A stretch of 64,000 nucleotides of DNA, taken from an uncultured PS1 clade bacterium (lineage in GTDB: Bacteria; Pseudomonadota; Alphaproteobacteria; RS24). How positions within the stretch are numbered: the stretch's first letter is position 1; each line of letters begins with the position of its first letter. The DNA is taken from positions 62,001 through 126,000 of the forward strand of contig CACNWB010000001.1 of assembly GCA_902624095.1 (NCBI GenBank). The letters run 5' to 3'. This document shows, piece by piece, positions 28,495 to 37,647 of this stretch. Made by a program: the position numbers and the translations under genes. The notes under the pieces are model-generated. The model was not told the DNA's origin. It saw nothing but the letters and a program-made list of their open reading frames with translations, and made no database searches.

Positions 28495-29406
28495 ATGACC
28501 GACTATCAAACAATCCAAACACAAAAAGAAGAGGATGGCCTGCTGACCATTACGCTGTCACGAGCTGATGTGATGAACGCGTTCAATGCGCGCATGATGC
28601 ATGAAATGGTCGATGCCCTTGATCATGCCGACGCCGATGACAAGGTGCGCGCCATTATCGTAACCGGTTCGGGCGAGCGGGCATTTTGTGCTGGCGCCGA
28701 TCTTTCCGAAGGCGACAAAACTTTCGATTATGCCAAACGTCAGGGCGAGGCGTCCAAGCGTTCGGCGGTGAATGAAGATGGCTCAATTGATTGGAATAGT
28801 GAGGTTTTGCGCGACTCGGGCGGTTTGCTGACATTGCGTATTTTTAATTCTATCAAGCCGGTTATCGGGGCTATTAACGGCGCCGCTGTTGGCGTTGGAG
28901 CGACCATGCTGCTGCCGATGGATGTGCGTATTGCCTCGGAAAATGCACGCTTTGGCTTTGTCTTTACGCGCCGGGGTATCGTACCCGAAGCGTGTTCGAG
29001 CTGGTTTCTGCCGCGCATTGTGGGCATTTCAAAAGCCCTTCAATGGTGTTATGCTGGTGAGGTGTTTCCAGCCGATGAAGCCCTACAGAGCGGCTTGGTA
29101 AATGAAGTGGTGCCGCAAAAGGAATTGCTGGATCGTGCACGTGCGATAGCCCGCAACATGACGCAAATGAGTGCGCCGGTTTCGGTATCACTCACCCGCC
29201 AGATGTTGTGGCGCATGCTGGGTGCTGATCATCCGATGGCCGCCCACCGTGTTGACAGCCGCGCCGTTTATGGGCGCGGCCGCCAGAGTGATGCCAAAGA
29301 GGGGGTAAACTCATTTCTTGAAAAGCGTCCGCCTGAGTTTAGCGATAGCCCCAGCGCAGACATGCCTGGTTTTTACCCTTGGTGGGAAGAGCCCGACTTC
29401 AACTGA
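28495..29406 (+). CDS. Enoyl-CoA hydratase/isomerase (crotonase) family protein
   Basis: 303 residues. The oxyanion-hole segments are ERAFCAGADLSEGD and AINGAAVGVGATMLLPMDVR; the catalytic-Glu region is FTRRGIVPEACSSWFLPRIV. The insert between them and the C-terminal tail (PEFSDSPSADMPGFYPWW) make it longer than FadB-type hydratases. It probably hydrates an enoyl-CoA produced from the acid activated by the divergent synthetase. GGAGGGA site before the ATG. Confidence 0.92.
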   Translation: MTDYQTIQTQKEEDGLLTITLSRADVMNAFNARMMHEMVDALDHADADDKVRAIIVTGSGERAFCAGADLSEGDKTFDYAKRQGEASKRSAVNEDGSIDWNSEVLRDSGGLLTLRIFNSIKPVIGAINGAAVGVGATMLLPMDVRIASENARFGFVFTRRGIVPEACSSWFLPRIVGISKALQWCYAGEVFPADEALQSGLVNEVVPQKELLDRARAIARNMTQMSAPVSVSLTRQMLWRMLGADHPMAAHRVDSRAVYGRGRQSDAKEGVNSFLEKRPPEFSDSPSADMPGFYPWWEEPDFN

Positions 29407-29422
29407 CGCGGAGGGGGCGGGT

Positions 29423-30655
29423 TTAAACCTCGCTGCGATGGCGCCGGATGTTTAAAACCGGCGTGAACATGATAAACCACACGGTGAACACCAGCATCAT
29501 GCCTGCAAAAAGGCCGGTCGCCATCTGTGGGCCGACCCATTCGGCGGCGAGCCCGGTCAACATGGCGCCAATCGGGGCGGCACCCAGAAACCCCATATTG
29601 TAAATTGCCAGCACCCGCGCCCGCGCATGTTCCGGTGCTTCAATTTGCACGACTGTCCGCCCCATTGCCATATTGACGCCTGCGGCCAATCCCCAGCAGG
29701 TGATGAGCGCGCATAAGGTGACGAAATTGGGCGCAAATACCACAAGGATAAGCGATATTGAGCCGGCAAATTGTGCGAAGGCCATGGCGCGCCCGCGACG
29801 CTCAATTGGTCGACTGCGCAAAAGCATAAGTGATGTAAATATTGTGCCGCCCCAAAAGCAGAAATTCATAATGCTGATTTCCATCTGCCCACCGCCGAAC
29901 ACGTTGCGCACGATAAGCGGCAAAGCAACCATAAATATGCCGATGAAAAAAATCCCAACCGAGATGGTCGACAAAATTACCGGATAGAGTGTCGGCGACC
30001 GGATAACGGCGTCAACGCCTGTGCGCCATCCGCGATCGGGGGTGTCAAGCTTTTGCTTGGGCGCTTTGGGTGGCAGTGACGGTAACGCGAGTGCACAGAC
30101 CAGCCCGAACGCCATTACCACAACTTGCATTGCGAGCAATGCCCAGGGCCCGGCAACCGGTGCAGCGAGCCCGGCCAAAGAAAAGCCTATGAGCTGGGCA
30201 GCAAATTGTGTGATGAGTGCCATCATCACGGCGCTTTGCACGCTGGTGCGGGCAACGCGCGTCAACATGGCATCACGCGTTGGCGCGGAAAATGAAGATA
30301 TGACCCCCGCCGACAGCGCATAAACAATCAGATGCCAGTACTCCAAATCGCCGCTCCAAACCAGCCAGCCCAAAATTATCGGCGGGATGGTGGCAATCAA
30401 ATGGATATTCACAAGTACGCTGCGTCCATTGGTACGATCGGCCAGCGCGCCGGCGAAAAGCAACAAAAGAATTTGCGGGACGGAAAGACAGATTTGCACC
30501 AGCGCAAGTTTGGTCGCCGTGGTTTCTAGATAGATAACAGCCAGCGTCGGTATCATCACAAATTGTAGGCCCATATTGGCGAACCAGCTGGCGACACCTC
30601 CAAGATAGGCGTAAAAAGGATTGATCAACCTCTCGGTTGCCGATGATTGCGACAC
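29423..30655 (-). CDS. MFS transporter (EntS/DUF894-like)
   Basis: 410 residues with about 12 membrane helices. The loop ADRTNGRSVLVNIHLIATIP between helices 2 and 3 is the MFS signature region, and SFSAPTRDAMLTRVART after helix 4 is typical of the MFS_3/EntS exporter branch. Likely an inner-membrane efflux protein for a small molecule; substrate unknown. GTG start with GGGGA upstream. It converges on the crotonase (16-base gap), so shared function is not implied. Confidence 0.88.
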   Translation of the reverse strand: MSQSSATERLINPFYAYLGGVASWFANMGLQFVMIPTLAVIYLETTATKLALVQICLSVPQILLLLFAGALADRTNGRSVLVNIHLIATIPPIILGWLVWSGDLEYWHLIVYALSAGVISSFSAPTRDAMLTRVARTSVQSAVMMALITQFAAQLIGFSLAGLAAPVAGPWALLAMQVVVMAFGLVCALALPSLPPKAPKQKLDTPDRGWRTGVDAVIRSPTLYPVILSTISVGIFFIGIFMVALPLIVRNVFGGGQMEISIMNFCFWGGTIFTSLMLLRSRPIERRGRAMAFAQFAGSISLILVVFAPNFVTLCALITCWGLAAGVNMAMGRTVVQIEAPEHARARVLAIYNMGFLGAAPIGAMLTGLAAEWVGPQMATGLFAGMMLVFTVWFIMFTPVLNIRRHRSEV

Positions 30656-30964
30656 TGATTTCCCCGTATAAAGTGACCGGACTATACCGTCTGGTGTCGG
30701 AGAAGGCTATTGGCTTTCTTTTGGATTTCTAGGCAGTATCTATGACGCGGGCCGATTGATTTCTGACCTTTGGAATACGCGGCCAGAATTTTTTGGAGAA
30801 GTTGTTTACAGCCCGCTTCATAGCAGGTGTCGGCACATAAAGCTCCGACCGCCCGATGCGTTGATTGGGCTCGAAGGGCATGAAAATGTTTTTAACCTGC
30901 CGCGCCGATCAGGTCGGCTGGGTCTTAAACTGGGTCTGTCGCGCTTGGCGGTTTTTTATGATCT
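30656..30964. other. 309-base gap between the MFS gene and sufE
   Basis: No RNA gene or family is recognised here. The left part should contain the promoter of the MFS gene. A short minus-strand reading frame (30729-30881) is the only coding candidate of note; a plus-strand frame of 70 codons (30756-30968) overlaps it and has no supported start. Confidence 0.5.
30729..30881 (-). CDS. Small hypothetical basic protein (uncertain)
   Basis: A 50-codon reading frame downstream of sufE on the same strand. Translation includes RIGRSELYVPTPAMKRAVNN and FWPRIPKVRNQSARVID, which reads like real protein composition rather than shadow sequence. No ribosome site is visible before the ATG and a stop lies 8 codons upstream. 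It could be a small gene, a remnant, or chance. No family recognised. Confidence 0.25.
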   Translation of the reverse strand: MPFEPNQRIGRSELYVPTPAMKRAVNNFSKKFWPRIPKVRNQSARVIDTA

Positions 30965-31372
30965 TTAAACGTCGAGCGAAGCCGTTGCATCGTCTCGGAT
31001 GCGCTGAACCATAGCGTAAAACCCGTTTGAGCGTTGAGGCGTCAAATGCTCGCCCAGGCCCAATTGTTCAAATGCCGCACGCGCGTCAAGAGCAAGAATG
31101 TCCGCGGGCGAGCGGTCTGAATAAAGGTCCAGCAATATGGCGATCAAGCCGCGCACGATATGGGCGTCGCTGTCGCCGCGAAAGCTCAAAATATCGGTCT
31201 GTTTTTCAGTCACAAGCCAAACCTGGCTGACGCATCCCGGCACCTTGTTGTCGTCGCAATGCTCCGATGCGCTCAGCGGTTTCAATGCGTTGCCAAGCTC
31301 AATGATATATTTGTACCGGTCTTCCCAGTCGTCAAAGAGGTCAAAATCAGCCCGCAATGTTTCCAGCGACAT
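30965..31372 (-). CDS. sufE: Cysteine desulfuration protein SufE
   Basis: 135 residues. SufE accepts sulfur from the cysteine desulfurase SufS during Fe-S cluster assembly. The acceptor cysteine is Cys47 in NKVPGCVSQVWLV; the fold continues with HIVRGLIAILLDLYSDRSPADI and ends LTPQRSNGFYAMVQRIR. No other suf genes are nearby, which is common for sufE in alphaproteobacteria. Divergent from DUF1491. Confidence 0.96.
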   Translation of the reverse strand: MSLETLRADFDLFDDWEDRYKYIIELGNALKPLSASEHCDDNKVPGCVSQVWLVTEKQTDILSFRGDSDAHIVRGLIAILLDLYSDRSPADILALDARAAFEQLGLGEHLTPQRSNGFYAMVQRIRDDATASLDV

Positions 31373-31517
31373 GCCATTTCCTCATATATTTCTTATCGGG
31401 CCCAAATTAGGCCGCCTCGCGACGCGCCGCAAGACGCGCGCGTGATATATTTTGCCGCGGCTAAGCTTGAAGGGGCGGGCTTTGCGAGACTTGTCGCTTC
31501 ATGGTAACCCTCGTCCC

Positions 31518-31859
31518 ATGTGGCGCATCAAAACGGAAATTTATGTGCAGGCGCTGGTACGCCGGGTGAATGCGGACTGCGTTGGCGTCATCGCGCGTCG
31601 GGGAGACACTGATGCCGGTGGCATTTATGTTCGGGTCAACCGGTTGGACGGTCGGTCGGGGCTATTGGTCGCGTTTACGGATATGAATGGCGAGCGCCGC
31701 TGGCGGGTGCTTGCATCGCATTTGACACCGGATGGCGAGATAGACGATATGTTAACGCGCGAAATTGCTCGCGACCCGGATATGTGGGTTGTGGAAATCG
31801 AGGACAAACAGGGGCGTCACTTCCTCGAAGAAGCGGTCGAAGGAGACTGGCAATCATGA
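31518..31859 (+). CDS. DUF1491 family protein
   Basis: 113 residues. Begins MWRIKTEIYVQALVRRVNAD and continues ARRGDTDAGGIYVRVNRLDG and ERRWRVLASHLTPDGEIDDM, matching the alphaproteobacterial DUF1491 family of unknown function. The ATG at 31518 is the family start; a longer reading to 31452 would add a basic leader. Its TGA overlaps the ATG of the mechanosensitive channel gene (ATGA), indicating coupled translation. Confidence 0.87.
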   Translation: MWRIKTEIYVQALVRRVNADCVGVIARRGDTDAGGIYVRVNRLDGRSGLLVAFTDMNGERRWRVLASHLTPDGEIDDMLTREIARDPDMWVVEIEDKQGRHFLEEAVEGDWQS

Positions 31860-32989
31860 CGGAGACGGTTCAGGGCTTTTATTCTATGCTGACGCAGGTC
31901 TGGCGCGACGGAGTGCTGGATATAAGCATCACTCGGCTCATGCTTGCACTGGGTGTTTTTCTTTTTTTTGCAGCCTTGCGCGGGCTGTTCACCCGCTTTG
32001 TGTTGCGCCGCCTTGAGCGCATTACCGAACGCACCGAAACCGAGTTTGATGACCTTTTGCGCGATGCCATTGAAGAGCCGCTCAAATTGTTGTTTTTGGT
32101 CATGGGCGCATTTTTTGCCGAACGCACGCTGGGGCTTACCGGCCTGCCGGCGGAAATTGCCGATAAAATTTTACGTAGCCTGCTCGCCATTGGCATTTTT
32201 TCCACGTTGTATTCGGCTCTGCCACCGGTTTTTTTCGGGTTGCGGCGTATCGAGGAATTGCTGTCGAAGGAAATCGTGCGCTGGCTGATGACAATTGCGC
32301 GCTGGGGGATCATCCTCACCGGCGCGGCCACGGTGTTGCAAATCTGGGGTATTCAGATTGGGCCGATTATTGCCGGCTTTGGGCTGTTTGGTGTGGCCGT
32401 TGCGCTTGGCGCGCAGGATTTGTTCAAAAATCTGCTGGGGGGTGTCTCCATTCTGATCGAGCGCCGGTTTAAAATCGGTGATTGGGTGCGCGTGGAAAGT
32501 GTTGTCGAGGGTACGGTCGAAGATATCGGTTTCCGCTCAACCCGCATTCGGCGTTTTGACCAGGTGCCGGTGGTTGTACCGAATAATTTCTTTGCCGATT
32601 ACGCGCTGATTAATTTTTCCGAGATGAATTACCGCCGTATTTTCTGGCAGATCGGGGTGGAGTATCAAACGAGTTCTGACCAACTGCGTGATATTTGCGG
32701 CAAAATCAAAAATTGGTTGGACGAAAATCCGAACTTCATCAGCGATGACCGTGTGCCGCGTCTGATTTTTGTCGACGGGTTCAATGACAGTTCTATCGAT
32801 ATTATGGTCTATTGCTTCACAGAAACCACTGACTGGCAGGAATGGCTGACGCAAAAGCAAGACCTTGCCTATGCAATCAAAGAAATCGTGGAGGGCGTAG
32901 GCACCGGTTTTGCGTTTCCCAGCCGCACGATTTATCATGAGCAGGGCAGTTTGCCGCTTGCCGAAATTTTCGAGCCGCCCGAAGGATAA
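31856..32989 (+). CDS. MscS-family mechanosensitive ion channel
   Basis: 377 residues. About four to five membrane helices, then the pore-lining helix region GPIIAGFGLFGVAVALGAQD followed by LFKNLLGGVSILIERRFKIG, the beta domain starting DWVRVESVVEGTVEDIGFRS, and VVVPNNFFADYALINFSE before the C-terminal domain. It should release solutes on hypo-osmotic shock in the inner membrane. Coupled to DUF1491 by a 4-base overlap; a FAD dehydrogenase follows 4 bases after the stop. Confidence 0.93.
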   Translation: MTETVQGFYSMLTQVWRDGVLDISITRLMLALGVFLFFAALRGLFTRFVLRRLERITERTETEFDDLLRDAIEEPLKLLFLVMGAFFAERTLGLTGLPAEIADKILRSLLAIGIFSTLYSALPPVFFGLRRIEELLSKEIVRWLMTIARWGIILTGAATVLQIWGIQIGPIIAGFGLFGVAVALGAQDLFKNLLGGVSILIERRFKIGDWVRVESVVEGTVEDIGFRSTRIRRFDQVPVVVPNNFFADYALINFSEMNYRRIFWQIGVEYQTSSDQLRDICGKIKNWLDENPNFISDDRVPRLIFVDGFNDSSIDIMVYCFTETTDWQEWLTQKQDLAYAIKEIVEGVGTGFAFPSRTIYHEQGSLPLAEIFEPPEG

Positions 32990-32993
32990 GCGC

Positions 32994-34283
32994 ATGCACA
33001 TTATTGTGGTCGGCGGCGGCATTATCGGTGCAACGACAGCACATGCCTGCCTGCGTCACGGCCATGAGGTGACATTGCTGGAAGCCGGCGACGTGCTGGT
33101 CGGCGCTACAAGTTTTGCCAATGGCGGGCAGATCGCGGTGAGCGAAAGCGCGCCATGGTCACAACCGGGCCTGCCGATGAAAATGCTGGCGCGCAGCTGG
33201 CGGGCGGATGCGCCCTTTCGTCTGCGTTTGCGGGCTGACCCGGCGCAATGGCGCTGGCTTTTGGCTTTTTTGGCAAACAGCCGCGCGAGCACACACCATG
33301 CAGCCCGGATGCGCAATCTGATGCTGGGGCGTTACAGTCTGACCTGTCTGCAACGCACCCGTGCCCAGCTTGGTAATGAATTTGCCTATGACGACTCGCA
33401 GAAGGGAATTTTGCAACTGGTACCGGCTGGGGGCAGCATTGACCTCGATCATATACGCGACCAGACGGCGCGCGGCGTGCCGGTGTCATGGCTTGGCCCG
33501 CAAGAAATTGCGGCGGTAGAGCCCGCACTGGCCGCAGCAGTGGAAAACGGGCTTTTTGCGGGCGCTGTCTGGGGCAAGGCGGATGAGAGCGGCGACGCGC
33601 ATTTGTTTGCACAACGCCTTGTCGAGACATTTCCGCGGGCGCGCTTTTCGCAACACCGCAATATGCCGGTGACGCGCATCATCAGTGCAGACGGGCAGGT
33701 GAGCGGTGTTTTGAGCGCAGAGCGGCGCTTTGATGCCGATGCTGTTATTGTGGCGGCTGGGGTGCACACGCGCGACCTGCTTGCCCCGCTGGGGGTCAAA
33801 CTGCCGATTTATGGCGTTAAGGGCTACTCGATCACCGTGCCGCTTGATGCGGGCGCGCCTGCGCCGGAAATATCGCTGACGGACTTGAAAAACCGGCTGG
33901 TATTTTCGCGGCTGGGCAACCGCCTGCGCGTGGCCGGATTTGCAGAGATTGGTGCGCGTGCCGATATTGCACCGGCCCGGGTGGCCGCCATCCGCGCGCG
34001 GGTGGGCGAATTGTTCCCCGGCTTGCCATTGGTTGATGAATTGTCGCCTTGGGTTGGTTTCCGGCCAATGACGCCGGACGGCGCGCCATTAATCGGACCG
34101 GTACCGCATATTGCCGGACTTTATGTCAATAGCGGCCATGGCCCCCTGGGATGGACGTTCAGCCATGGTGCCGCGCAGATAATTGCCGACCTCGCCTCCG
34201 GCATTACGCCTGAAATTGATATTGGGGGTTTGGGTGTGACGCGTGCTATGGCGCGTCTGTTTTCCAAACGCAGCCTGACCTAA
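32994..34283 (+). CDS. FAD-dependent D-amino-acid dehydrogenase-like oxidoreductase (DadA family)
   Basis: 429 residues, DAO fold. FAD-binding motif IIVVGGGIIGATTAHACLRH, then LEAGDVLVGATSFANGGQIA, and the C-terminal PWVGFRPMTPDGAPLIGPVP with YVNSGHGPLGWTFSHGAAQI, all typical of DadA. It would oxidise D-amino acids to keto acids and pass electrons to quinone. Exact substrate (D-amino acid, sarcosine or proline-type) is not fixed by sequence. It is 4 bases after mscS and its stop overlaps that of convergent DUF934 in CTAA. Confidence 0.9.
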   Translation: MHIIVVGGGIIGATTAHACLRHGHEVTLLEAGDVLVGATSFANGGQIAVSESAPWSQPGLPMKMLARSWRADAPFRLRLRADPAQWRWLLAFLANSRASTHHAARMRNLMLGRYSLTCLQRTRAQLGNEFAYDDSQKGILQLVPAGGSIDLDHIRDQTARGVPVSWLGPQEIAAVEPALAAAVENGLFAGAVWGKADESGDAHLFAQRLVETFPRARFSQHRNMPVTRIISADGQVSGVLSAERRFDADAVIVAAGVHTRDLLAPLGVKLPIYGVKGYSITVPLDAGAPAPEISLTDLKNRLVFSRLGNRLRVAGFAEIGARADIAPARVAAIRARVGELFPGLPLVDELSPWVGFRPMTPDGAPLIGPVPHIAGLYVNSGHGPLGWTFSHGAAQIIADLASGITPEIDIGGLGVTRAMARLFSKRSLT

Positions 34284-34789
34284 TTATGCCGCCGCCATAA
34301 AATGCCGCGTTGCGGGTCGGCGGCGGGCTGATAGGCGGCGCTCAATTCATCCAGAGCCTCCTGAAATGCTTCGAGCGAGACATCGGCATCGACTTCAAAA
34401 GCGTTGATGCCACAACGATGCATGAACTGCCACTGATCAAACAGCACTTCGCCGACAGCACGAATTTCGCCCCGAAATCCCATTTGTTCGCGTAAAATAC
34501 GCGCGGCCGAGTAACCTCGGCCATTGCGATAGACCGGAAACTCAATGGCGACGACTGCCAAATTGTCGAGAAAAGGTTTTAGTGCATGTACGTCTTCGCC
34601 CTGCTTTTCGCCCGCGCGCAAAATGACGCCCAGCTTCTTGCCGGCGGCAACAAGTTCTGCGCCTTCGTCTTGCAAACGCGCCAGCGAAATAATGGCCGGT
34701 GCTTCGGCCAGCGGTGTTTCGTCATCAAAGCAGTGCCAGATGTTGGAGCTTTCGGCGCCGTCGATAATCAGTTTTTTGCTATTCGGCAT
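34280..34789 (-). CDS. DUF934 sulfite-reduction accessory protein
   Basis: 169 residues. Contains IISLARLQDEGAELVAAGKK, the GVILRAGE pattern, and FPVYRNGRGYSAARILREQM with GEVLFDQWQFMHRCGINAFE, all diagnostic for DUF934, which is consistently encoded beside sulfite reductase and PAPS reductase. Its biochemical task is unproven. The ATG at 34789 overlaps the cysI stop by 11 bases; the ORF can be read further upstream but the family begins here. cysH, often the next gene, is absent: the convergent FAD dehydrogenase ends here instead. Confidence 0.9.
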   Translation of the reverse strand: MPNSKKLIIDGAESSNIWHCFDDETPLAEAPAIISLARLQDEGAELVAAGKKLGVILRAGEKQGEDVHALKPFLDNLAVVAIEFPVYRNGRGYSAARILREQMGFRGEIRAVGEVLFDQWQFMHRCGINAFEVDADVSLEAFQEALDELSAAYQPAADPQRGILWRRHN

Positions 34790-36434
34790 AAAGACGTTCC
34801 TTGAACGGGGTAAGCCCGACGCGACGATAAGTTTCGATGAAGCGTTCGTCGGCGTGACGCAAACCGACATATGTTTCGACCAGCGTTTCAATGGCATCGA
34901 CGATTGTGTCTTCGGTGAAAGCCCGACCGGTAATATCGCCCAGGCTGGCGTGTTCGTCAGCTGATCCGCCCAGCGAGACTTGATAAAATTCAGTGCCTTT
35001 TTTGTCTACGCCCAAAATACCGATATGTCCGACATGGTGGTGGCCGCAAGCATTGATGCAACCGGAGATTTTGATTTTTAGTTCGCCGATATCATATTGC
35101 CGGTCGAGATCGGCAAACCGATTGGAAATTTCCTGCGCCAGCGGTATTGAGCGAGCATTTGCAAGATTGCAGTAATCGAGGCCCGGGCAGGCAATGGCGT
35201 CGCTGATGAGGCCAAGATTGGGCGTGGCAAGTTCATGCGTCACCAGCCGGTCGTAAACGGCCTTCAAATCATCGAGGCGAATATGGGGCAAAACAAGGTT
35301 TTGTTCATGCGTCACGCGCAATTCGTCAAATGAATAGACTTCGGCAAGCTCGGCAATGGCCTCCATCTGCACATCCGTTGCGTCGCCCGGCACGCCGCCA
35401 ATGGGTTTCAGAGAAATATTAACGATGGAATAACCCAATTGCCTGTGTGCCACCACATTGGTGCGGCACCATTGCGCAAAGCCCGCATCATCGGCTTGGG
35501 CTTTGTTGAATGCGGCGCTTTCGGCCGGAAGGGTTTCGAATGCCGGTGGTTCAAAATACCGGGTGATGCGGTCAATCTCGGCTTGCGGCACTTCCAGCAT
35601 TTTGCTGGCGTCGATTTGAGCAAATTCAGCCTCGACCAGTTTTCGCATTTCTTCTTCGCCGGTCTCATGTACCAGGATCTTGATCCGCGCCTTGTACGAG
35701 TTGTCGCGCCGCCCCAGCATGTTATAGACGCGCATTACCGCTTCCAGATAAGCCAGAAGTTTGTCTTTCGGCACAAATTCGGCGAGCTTTTTGGCAATGA
35801 AGGGCGTGCGCCCCTGACCGCCGCCGACATGAACCTCATAACCAATCTCACCGGCTTCATTGCGCACAATGACAATGCCGATATCGTGCAGTTTGATGGC
35901 TGCGCGGTCATGCGCATGGCCAGTCACCGCAATTTTAAACTTGCGCGGCAGATAAGAAAATTCCGGATGGAAGGTCGACCACTGCCGGATAATTTCGGAA
36001 ATAATGCGCGGGTCTTCAATCTCGTCGGCAATAGCACCGGCATATTGGTCTGAAGTGACATTGCGGATGCAATTGCCGGAAGTCTGGATAGCGTGCATCT
36101 CGACTTCTGCAAGCTCGGCCAACAAATCCGGAATGCGCGCCAAAGCCGGCCAGTTATATTGAATGTTCTGGCGCGTGGTGAAATGTCCGTAACCGCGATC
36201 ATATTCGCGCGCAATATGAGCCAGCTTGCGAAGCTGGCGCGATGACAGCGTGCCATAGGGAATGGCAACGCGCAGCATATAGGCGTGCAGTTGCAGATAG
36301 ACCCCGTTCATCAAACGCAGCGGCTTAAAGGCGTCTTCGCTCAGCTCACCACTGACGCGGCGTTCGACCTGTCCGCGAAACTGTTCAACCCGTTCGGCGA
36401 CAAGTTGATGATCGAATTCGTCATAGCGATACAT
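34779..36434 (-). CDS. cysI: Sulfite (or nitrite) reductase, siroheme/4Fe-4S hemoprotein
   Basis: 551 residues. Two ferredoxin-like plus siroheme/4Fe-4S repeats. The N-terminal repeat has YGHFTTRQNIQYNWPALARI and TSGNCIRNVTSDQYAG; the cluster ligands are C-x5-C in IACPGLDYCNLANARS and C-x3-C in KISGCINACGHHHVGHIGIL. Assimilatory reduction of sulfite to sulfide is favoured over nitrite because DUF2849 and DUF934 flank it. Siroheme would need CobA (55157-56026). Electron donor (ferredoxin or a CysJ-like partner) is not in the window. Confidence 0.93.
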   Translation of the reverse strand: MYRYDEFDHQLVAERVEQFRGQVERRVSGELSEDAFKPLRLMNGVYLQLHAYMLRVAIPYGTLSSRQLRKLAHIAREYDRGYGHFTTRQNIQYNWPALARIPDLLAELAEVEMHAIQTSGNCIRNVTSDQYAGAIADEIEDPRIISEIIRQWSTFHPEFSYLPRKFKIAVTGHAHDRAAIKLHDIGIVIVRNEAGEIGYEVHVGGGQGRTPFIAKKLAEFVPKDKLLAYLEAVMRVYNMLGRRDNSYKARIKILVHETGEEEMRKLVEAEFAQIDASKMLEVPQAEIDRITRYFEPPAFETLPAESAAFNKAQADDAGFAQWCRTNVVAHRQLGYSIVNISLKPIGGVPGDATDVQMEAIAELAEVYSFDELRVTHEQNLVLPHIRLDDLKAVYDRLVTHELATPNLGLISDAIACPGLDYCNLANARSIPLAQEISNRFADLDRQYDIGELKIKISGCINACGHHHVGHIGILGVDKKGTEFYQVSLGGSADEHASLGDITGRAFTEDTIVDAIETLVETYVGLRHADERFIETYRRVGLTPFKERLYAE

Positions 36435-36448
36435 GTTTCTTCCCGTTC

Positions 36449-36784
36449 CTAACCTTGTGCTTGCCTGCGTGCCTGTTTGCCAAGGTCAAGACGCACTGTC
36501 GGCCCCTTGGCGCGAATGATTTCGCGCACGCTTACGGGACGAAAACCCGTGTTTTCATCTTCAATCGCCTCAAACAAATAGGGCTCAAGTACCTGCTTTT
36601 CAAAACCATCTGGCACAGCGCGCGCAAGCAGAGCTTCACCGGCTTCTGGCCCTTCTGCTATTTCGGCCTTACTGAAAACTTCCGTCCAGCTATTGTCTGC
36701 GGCAAGATAGACCACTTCGCCGTCAAGCAGGCGGTTGGCGGTGACGGCTTGAAAACGCGCGCCTTTTGAACTGTGTTGTGCCAT
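36449..36784 (-). CDS. DUF2849 protein, first gene of the sulfite reductase operon
   Basis: 111 residues. Contains QAVTANRLLDGEVVYLAADN, WTEVFSKAEIA and LEPYLFEAIEDENTGFRPVS followed by VREIIRAKGPTVR, matching DUF2849, which is almost always upstream of a sulfite reductase in alphaproteobacteria. Function unknown. ATG at 36784 preferred (AGAGAAG upstream). It lies 14 bases before cysI, with a good promoter candidate upstream (36810-36838). Confidence 0.88.
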   Translation of the reverse strand: MAQHSSKGARFQAVTANRLLDGEVVYLAADNSWTEVFSKAEIAEGPEAGEALLARAVPDGFEKQVLEPYLFEAIEDENTGFRPVSVREIIRAKGPTVRLDLGKQARRQAQG

Positions 36785-36809
36785 AAAAAACTTCTCTGAA
36801 TTTGAGCCG

Positions 36810-36838
36810 ATAATGCCGTTTTTCATTAATTCCGTCAA
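36810..36838 (-). promoter_or_regulatory. Candidate sigma-70 promoter of the DUF2849-cysI-DUF934 operon
   Basis: On the minus strand TTGACG (36838-36833), a 17-base spacer and CATTAT (36815-36810), 26 bases before the DUF2849 ATG. A palindrome ATTAATTAAT (36849-36858) lies about 10 bases upstream of the -35 box and could bind an activator. The region is markedly AT-rich compared with its surroundings. Confidence 0.55.
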
Positions 36839-36870
36839 CTGGATGTAGATTAATTAATAATACAAAAAAA

Positions 36871-37647
36871 TCATGTGGATTTTGGCTGAAAACTTTCATG
36901 CCAGCGCCGTAGCGCCAGCCATTCAACAATGCTAAGGGCATAGAAAATGAAAATGCCCAGAAGTGACAGCAAAACGAGCGCGGCAAACATGGTGGCTATC
37001 TCAAGGCGGTTGCCGGCTTCAATAATGCGCCAAGCCAGCCCGGTGCCTGTTCCGGAACCTGCAACAAATTCGGCCACCACTGCACCAATTAAAGCCAGCC
37101 CGCCGGAAACTTTTGCCCCTGTGAGGATTGACGGTAATGCTGCGGGCAGTTCCAGATAAATCAGGCGCTGCCGCCAGCTCGCGCGTGACAGTGTCATCAG
37201 CTCGTGCAGGCTCGCTTCGGTTGCGCGCAAGCCTTGCACGGTGTTGGTCAGCATCGGGAAAAACGCCACAATCCAAGCGATTAAAATGAGCGCGCGGTCG
37301 ACATTGCCGAAGCCGACCCAAATCAGAATAAGGGGGGCAATCGCTACCACCGGCGTCACTTGCAACGTCACGACATAAGGGTAGAAGGCCATCTCGATAA
37401 TGCGCGCGCGGGTAAATATCACAGCCAGAGCGATGCCCGAAATAACGGCCCAGAAAAAGGCCAGTGTGGTAATGTAAAGCGTCACTGCAAGCGCGCTGAA
37501 CAGCGTATTGGCATTTTCCAGAAGGGCATCGAATATTGACGTTGGTGCGGGTAAGACGAAAGGGGGTATATTTGCCAGGGTTACCCAGATTTCCCAAATG
37601 CCGAGCGTCAAAATACCGATAAAGGCAGGCAGAAAATAGCGCATCAT
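36871..37647 (-). CDS. ABC transporter permease (NitT/TauT/SsuC type)
   Basis: 258 residues with about six membrane helices. The ATPase-contact loop is ELMTLSRASWRQRLIYLELP followed by AALPSILTGAKVSGGLALIG, typical of the BPD_transp_1 permeases of the taurine/nitrate/sulfonate/HMP family. Starts inside the ATPase gene end by a 4-base overlap. The three genes SBP-ATPase-permease form one operon, followed 86 bases later by the sulfite reductase operon on the same strand. Confidence 0.92.
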   Translation of the reverse strand: MMRYFLPAFIGILTLGIWEIWVTLANIPPFVLPAPTSIFDALLENANTLFSALAVTLYITTLAFFWAVISGIALAVIFTRARIIEMAFYPYVVTLQVTPVVAIAPLILIWVGFGNVDRALILIAWIVAFFPMLTNTVQGLRATEASLHELMTLSRASWRQRLIYLELPAALPSILTGAKVSGGLALIGAVVAEFVAGSGTGTGLAWRIIEAGNRLEIATMFAALVLLSLLGIFIFYALSIVEWLALRRWHESFQPKST

